DNA of 8,178 bases from UBA6019 sp036570145 (lineage in GTDB: Bacteria; Chloroflexota; Dormibacteria; Dormibacterales; Dormibacteraceae), in contig DATCPJ010000017.1 in the NCBI GenBank assembly GCA_036570145.1, positions 1 to 8,178 of the forward strand, in the 5' to 3' direction. Positions within the stretch are counted from its first letter, which is position 1, and each line of letters opens with the position of its first letter. Below the pieces are notes generated by a model, which searched no databases, was not told where the DNA came from, and saw only the letters and a list, made by a program, of their open reading frames with translations. The translations under genes and the position numbers were made by a program. This document shows positions 5,794 to 8,178 of the stretch, in pieces.

Positions 5794-6231
5794 TCAGCTG
5801 GCCGCGCTCTCCCCGCCGGTGGTTCGCCGCCGGCGCGTCGTCGTCGTGCGCCTGGTCGTGGCGCGTCGCGTCGTGGCGCCTGCCGCCCGCGTGGTGCGCC
5901 GCTTGGGTGTCGCCGCTCCCGCGAGCGCCTTCTGCACGCGACGCTGGATCGACTTCAGACCGCGCTCGATTCCGGAGCTGGCCGCCGCGGTGCCCTTCGC
6001 GGTCAGCCGGTCGAGCTGGCGCTTCAGCTTGCGGTTTTCCTTGATCAGCTCGTCGACCATCGAGGTGAGACTCGCAACCGCGTCACCGGGCGATCCGGCG
6101 CGCCGTCGTGTCGCTGTCGTGCTTCGTGCTGCCGCACCACGCGTGGTTCGCGTTGTTCGAGTTGTTCGCGTCCCGGTGCTGCGTCGCGCGCGCCGCTTGG
6201 GCGCAGACTCGGATTCGCTTGCTTCGGCCAT
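5794..6231 (-). CDS. Arginine/threonine-rich histone-like protein with central coiled coil
   Basis: This is a 145-residue, very basic protein, probably binding DNA or RNA in the nucleoid. The N-terminal tail (1-46) is acidic for eight residues, then reads PKRRARRS and TRTTRTTRTTR. The core (49-102) is helical, with a heptad-like LTSMVDELIKENRKLKRQLDRL stretch and a second helix GIERGLKSIQRRVQKAL. The C-terminal tail (103-145) is TTRR/TTTTRRRR repeats. Lys is scarce and Arg dominates, unlike the Lys/Ala-rich tails of H1-like or mycobacterial HU proteins. ATG 6231 is chosen because AAGGAG sits 5 nt upstream; an in-frame TTG at 6252 is weaker. A TATACT box lies further upstream. No named family is recognised. 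The nucleoid role is an inference from composition. Thr-rich tails could be Ser/Thr-kinase targets. Confidence 0.85.
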   Translation of the reverse strand: MAEASESESAPKRRARRSTGTRTTRTTRTTRGAAARSTTATRRRAGSPGDAVASLTSMVDELIKENRKLKRQLDRLTAKGTAAASSGIERGLKSIQRRVQKALAGAATPKRRTTRAAGATTRRATTRRTTTTRRRRTTGGESAAS

Positions 6232-6236
6232 TCTTA

Positions 6237-6242
6237 CTCCTT
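6237..6242 (-). promoter_or_regulatory. Ribosome binding site of the histone-like gene
   Basis: AAGGAG on the minus strand lies 5 nt before the ATG at 6231. It is the strongest Shine-Dalgarno in the window and decides the start over TTG 6252. It suggests high expression compared with neighbours that lack an SD. Confidence 0.7.
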
Positions 6243-6275
6243 GAAGTCGCAACTAATGCGAACGAGATGGGCCAA

Positions 6276-6303
6276 AGTATAGAACGGAACAGCGTCGGCC
6301 AAA
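6276..6303 (-). promoter_or_regulatory. Candidate promoter of the histone-like gene
   Basis: On the minus strand TATACT (6281-6276) is a good -10. TTTGGC (about 6303-6298) is a modest -35 at 16-nt spacing. Transcription would begin near 6269, giving a leader of about 38 nt containing the AAGGAG site. It lies in the short gap after the RNase H gene, so the histone-like gene probably has its own promoter. Confidence 0.45.
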
Positions 6304-6309
6304 TAAAAA

Positions 6310-6723
6310 TCAGGCGGCCAGTTCTACGCGTGGCCGCACCACACTCTTCAATCCCTCGCGCGCGAGTTCGTGCGCCGGATTCGCCTTGCGGCTGACGTAA
6401 CGGACCACTCGATATCCGCGCCGGCAGCGCTCGCGAACCTCGTGCACGGCGTCGCGAAATGTCTCGCTTGACGGAGTGCGACTGCGCACCACCGGCGCGC
6501 AATCCGTTCGGACGATGACCCGATGGAAAGGCCATCGGTGGGCCGCCAGCTCCAGGGCCGCGGCGCAGACGTGCGCCTCCAACTGCGCCGAACCGCCTTC
6601 GTGCGTGAAGCCGAAGGATTCGGTGTAAAGCGCTCGGCCTCTGATGAAAACGGCCACACCGCAACCGGCGCGGCCGTTCTTATCCAGAGCGGCGTCCACG
6701 TAAATGATGAGGCACTCTCGCAA
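6310..6723 (-). CDS. Small RNase H-fold protein (RNase HI/RVT_3-like)
   Basis: This 137-residue single-domain protein probably cleaves RNA in RNA-DNA hybrids. The order of elements fits RNase HI: beta-1 IIYVDAAL (catalytic D10), beta-2 CGVAVFIRG, beta-3 YTESFGF, helix AQLEAHVCAAALELA (E49), beta-4 VIVRTDC (D74), beta-5 YRVVRYVSRK, and a last helix NPAHELAREGL. In E. coli RNase HI the last helix carries CDELAR with the fourth catalytic Asp; here the aligned residue is H118 (AHELAR). There is no basic-protrusion insert and no hybrid-binding domain. The start is TTG at 6723 with GGAGG (6733-6737) 9 nt upstream; an ATG at 6731 is in another frame and only 1 nt from the SD. It is divergent from the FAD oxidoreductase and upstream of the histone-like gene. 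A plant-like RVT_3 domain protein is the alternative label. Confidence 0.82.
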   Translation of the reverse strand: MRECLIIYVDAALDKNGRAGCGVAVFIRGRALYTESFGFTHEGGSAQLEAHVCAAALELAAHRWPFHRVIVRTDCAPVVRSRTPSSETFRDAVHEVRERCRRGYRVVRYVSRKANPAHELAREGLKSVVRPRVELAA

Positions 6724-6732
6724 AGCGGCATT

Positions 6733-6737
6733 CCTCC
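6733..6737 (-). promoter_or_regulatory. Ribosome binding site supporting a TTG start
   Basis: GGAGG on the minus strand lies 9 nt before TTG 6723, the first codon of the RNase H-fold frame. The nearer ATG (6731-6729) would start a different frame and is too close to be used. This supports the TTG start. Confidence 0.55.
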
Positions 6738-6866
6738 AGACGTGGGTATTGGCGAAGGTCGTTCGCCTGGGCGCGAGTCTAACAGCATGTTGGGGTCATC
6801 AGGCGGTTTTCCCCCAAGATGTGGACAGGTTCGGAAGAATCGCCGCCCGGCCGCGCGAAGGGCCAC

Positions 6867-6872
6867 TACACT
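6867..6872 (+). promoter_or_regulatory. Candidate -10 box for leaderless oxidoreductase mRNA
   Basis: TACACT ends 8 nt before ATG 6881 and 5 nt before GTG 6878. It is the expected TAnnnT box if transcription starts at the start codon. No SD and no -35 are visible. The rest of the 157-bp divergent spacer (6724-6880) holds no other clear signal. Confidence 0.3.
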
Positions 6873-6880
6873 CCGGGGTG

Positions 6881-8035
6881 ATGGCGGTGAGGGAGATCGG
6901 TGTTGTCGGCGGCGGGATCGCCGGCACCACGATCGCTTACGAGCTGGCGCGGCGGGGCGCGCGAGTCACCCTCTTCGAACGCGGTTCGCTCGCCGGCGAG
7001 GCGTCGGGCCGGAACATGGGGCTGCTGCTGAACCAGATCGAGACCGGGGTGGTCCGCATCATGCAGCAGTCGCTGGATGTCTACCGGAGCCTCGCCGGCG
7101 GCGAGGTCGACTTTCAACTGCGCGAGGTCCCGCAGCTGATAATCGCCGCCGACGAGAGCCAGCACGAAGCGATGGGGCGGCGCGCCTTCGAACTGCGCTC
7201 TGTCGGGATGAAGGTGAAGGAGCTCGACAGCGCCGAGATCCGCCGCCACTTCAAAGCGCTCGGGCCGCGCTTTCGCGGTGGCCACCTGATCGGAAACGCG
7301 TGGGCTCTCGACCCCGCGCCGGCGACCCTCGCCTTCGCCCAGGCGGCGCGCGAATCAGGCGCCGTCATCACGACCGCGACGCGGGTGATCCAGGTGGCCG
7401 TCGCCGGTGGGCGCGTTCATGGGCTCGTCACGGATGCGGGTCGTTTCGCCTTCGACGCCGTCGTGCTCGCCACCGGCCCCTGGCTGCCGGAGCTGTGGCG
7501 GCCTGCGCCGGTGAGCGTCGGTCGCGGCTGGTTGCTGCGGACCGGGCGGCTCGACTTCAACCTTCCCTGGATTGTCGAGGACACGAGCTGGCCGGACCAG
7601 GACCAGCTCGGCCGCGTCGCCCGCCCACCGACGCTGGCGGAGGTTGCCGAGGGTCACGACCACCCTGTCGTGCAGGCCTTCGTCATCGCCCAGCAGCCGG
7701 GCGGTGAGGCACTCATCGGAACCTCGCTCTCCCCTTCCCTGCGCGAGCCCTTCGAGGGTGTCGACATGCCGCAGCGGATCGCGGCCAAAGCGCTCGCGGC
7801 GGCACCCGGTCTGGCCGCGACACCGATAACCGCGGCCTGGTACGGCCTCCGGCCGATGACCCCCGACGGGATGCCGCTGGCAGGCCCGGCGGGACCGCTC
7901 GGGCTCTGGGTCCACGGCGGTCACGGCTCGATCGGGATGATGACGGCGCCCGCGATCGCGGGCTGGCTGGCGAAGGCGATCGTGGAAGACACCGACGTCG
8001 CAGAGCTTGCCGAGTTCCGAATGGGTCGGTTCTAG
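6881..8035 (+). CDS. FAD-dependent oxidoreductase, DAO family (amine/amino-acid oxidase-like)
   Basis: This 384-residue cytoplasmic flavoprotein probably oxidises a C-N bond of an amino acid, N-methyl amino acid or related amine; the substrate is unknown. The N-terminal Rossmann motif is VVGGGIAG (8-15; GxGxxG) with E33 at the end of beta-2 (VTLFER). The family loop EASGRNMG (40-47) follows. The middle substrate-binding region includes GHLIGNAWALDPA (134-146). AFDAVVLATGPW (190-201) is the second FAD-contact motif. The C-terminus has YGLRPMTPDGMPLAGP (321-336) and VHGGHGSIGM (344-353), typical of glycine/sarcosine oxidase and DadA-like enzymes. ATG 6881 is preferred because it directly precedes the Rossmann fold; GTG 6878 is possible, and an extension to 6704 crosses the divergent promoter region. 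No catabolic partner gene lies beside it. Confidence 0.92.
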   Translation: MAVREIGVVGGGIAGTTIAYELARRGARVTLFERGSLAGEASGRNMGLLLNQIETGVVRIMQQSLDVYRSLAGGEVDFQLREVPQLIIAADESQHEAMGRRAFELRSVGMKVKELDSAEIRRHFKALGPRFRGGHLIGNAWALDPAPATLAFAQAARESGAVITTATRVIQVAVAGGRVHGLVTDAGRFAFDAVVLATGPWLPELWRPAPVSVGRGWLLRTGRLDFNLPWIVEDTSWPDQDQLGRVARPPTLAEVAEGHDHPVVQAFVIAQQPGGEALIGTSLSPSLREPFEGVDMPQRIAAKALAAAPGLAATPITAAWYGLRPMTPDGMPLAGPAGPLGLWVHGGHGSIGMMTAPAIAGWLAKAIVEDTDVAELAEFRMGRF

Positions 8036-8038
8036 ACC

Positions 8039-8072
8039 CCCTCCCCATTTTTATGGGGAGGGTGGGGTGGGG
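8039..8072. repeat. GC-rich palindromic repeat (copy B, reverse orientation), possible terminator
   Basis: CCCTCCCCAT (8039-8048) and ATGGGGAGGG (8053-8062) are perfect 10-bp arms around TTTT, 4 nt after the oxidoreductase stop codon, followed by TGGGGTGGGGC. Read on the minus strand it becomes GCCCCACCCCACCCTCCCC, matching the leader and arm of copies A and C. Its position suits a transcript end, but no T-tract follows. Confidence 0.55.
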
Positions 8073-8149
8073 CCAAACGGAGGCCTCGGACCATGGCCGG
8101 AACCAGGCCCTAACCGTTCGTTCGCGGGCGGCAATGAGGCTTACGGGTC

Positions 8150-8178
8150 GCCCCACCCTGCCCTCCCCGCTTGCGGGG
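8150..8178. repeat. GC-rich palindromic repeat (copy C), cut by the window edge
   Basis: GCCCCACCCTG (8150-8160) is identical to positions 1-11. CCCTCCCC follows, then CCCCGC (8165-8170) and GCGGGG (8173-8178) as perfect arms. The right arm probably continues beyond the window. The stretch 8073-8149 between copies B and C shows no gene or clear signal. Confidence 0.5.

Noticed and set aside
6150..6230. Short tandem DNA repeat (gttgttcg-type) at the 5' end of the histone-like gene
   Set aside because: Explained by coding for TRTTRTTR repeats in the protein tail, so it is not a separate element.
6820..6828. TGTGGACAG, close to an actinobacterial DnaA box on the minus strand
   Set aside because: A single imperfect site with no cluster, AT-rich unwinding element or dnaA/dnaN neighbour, so there is no origin evidence.
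6704..6880. N-terminal extension of the FAD oxidoreductase
   Set aside because: It adds 59 residues of no recognisable character before the Rossmann motif and crosses the divergent spacer.
6523..7707. 394-codon plus-strand frame over the RNase H and oxidoreductase genes
   Set aside because: Out-of-frame Arg/Pro-rich shadow; the Rossmann-fold protein in the other frame is convincing.

Overview
This 8.2-kb window comes from a high-GC bacterial chromosome. It carries nine credible protein genes and no recognisable RNA gene, CRISPR array, prophage or insertion sequence. An ftsE-ftsX-M23 peptidase cassette, several genes without a Shine-Dalgarno sequence but with a TAnnnT box just before the start codon, TTG starts and the general gene style suggest Actinomycetota or a neighbouring high-GC lineage such as Dormibacterota or Chloroflexota. 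The window holds no marker that settles the phylum.

Layout. Positions 1-156 are intergenic, with a hairpin and a 61-bp tandem repeat. From 3073 down to 157 on the minus strand lies a tightly coupled division operon: ftsE, ftsX and a secreted coiled-coil M23 peptidase. Upstream, and also on the minus strand, is an acyl-CoA dehydrogenase (4350-3178). A 305-bp divergent spacer (4351-4655) is mostly filled by two copies of a ~120-bp hairpin-rich repeat and a 17-bp dyad. It is followed on the plus strand by a small zinc-ribbon membrane protein (4656-5033). This converges on a VOC/glyoxalase-like protein (5714-5058, minus). Next on the minus strand are an arginine/threonine-rich histone-like protein (6231-5794) and a small RNase H-fold protein (6723-6310). 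Divergent from these, on the plus strand, is a DAO-family FAD oxidoreductase (6881-8035). The window ends in more GC-rich palindromic repeats.

How the genes work together. Only the ftsE-ftsX-peptidase set is a clear functional unit: an ABC-type ATPase and its membrane partner probably control an extracytoplasmic murein hydrolase through its coiled coil. The remaining genes look like single-gene transcription units. The points most worth a second look are the Arg/Thr-tailed coiled-coil protein next to an RNase H whose last catalytic Asp is replaced by His, the dispersed and tandem palindromic repeats between genes, an 18-bp perfect palindrome over the VOC start codon, and the recurring leaderless-type promoter pattern. 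I do not see a clearly new multi-gene system here.
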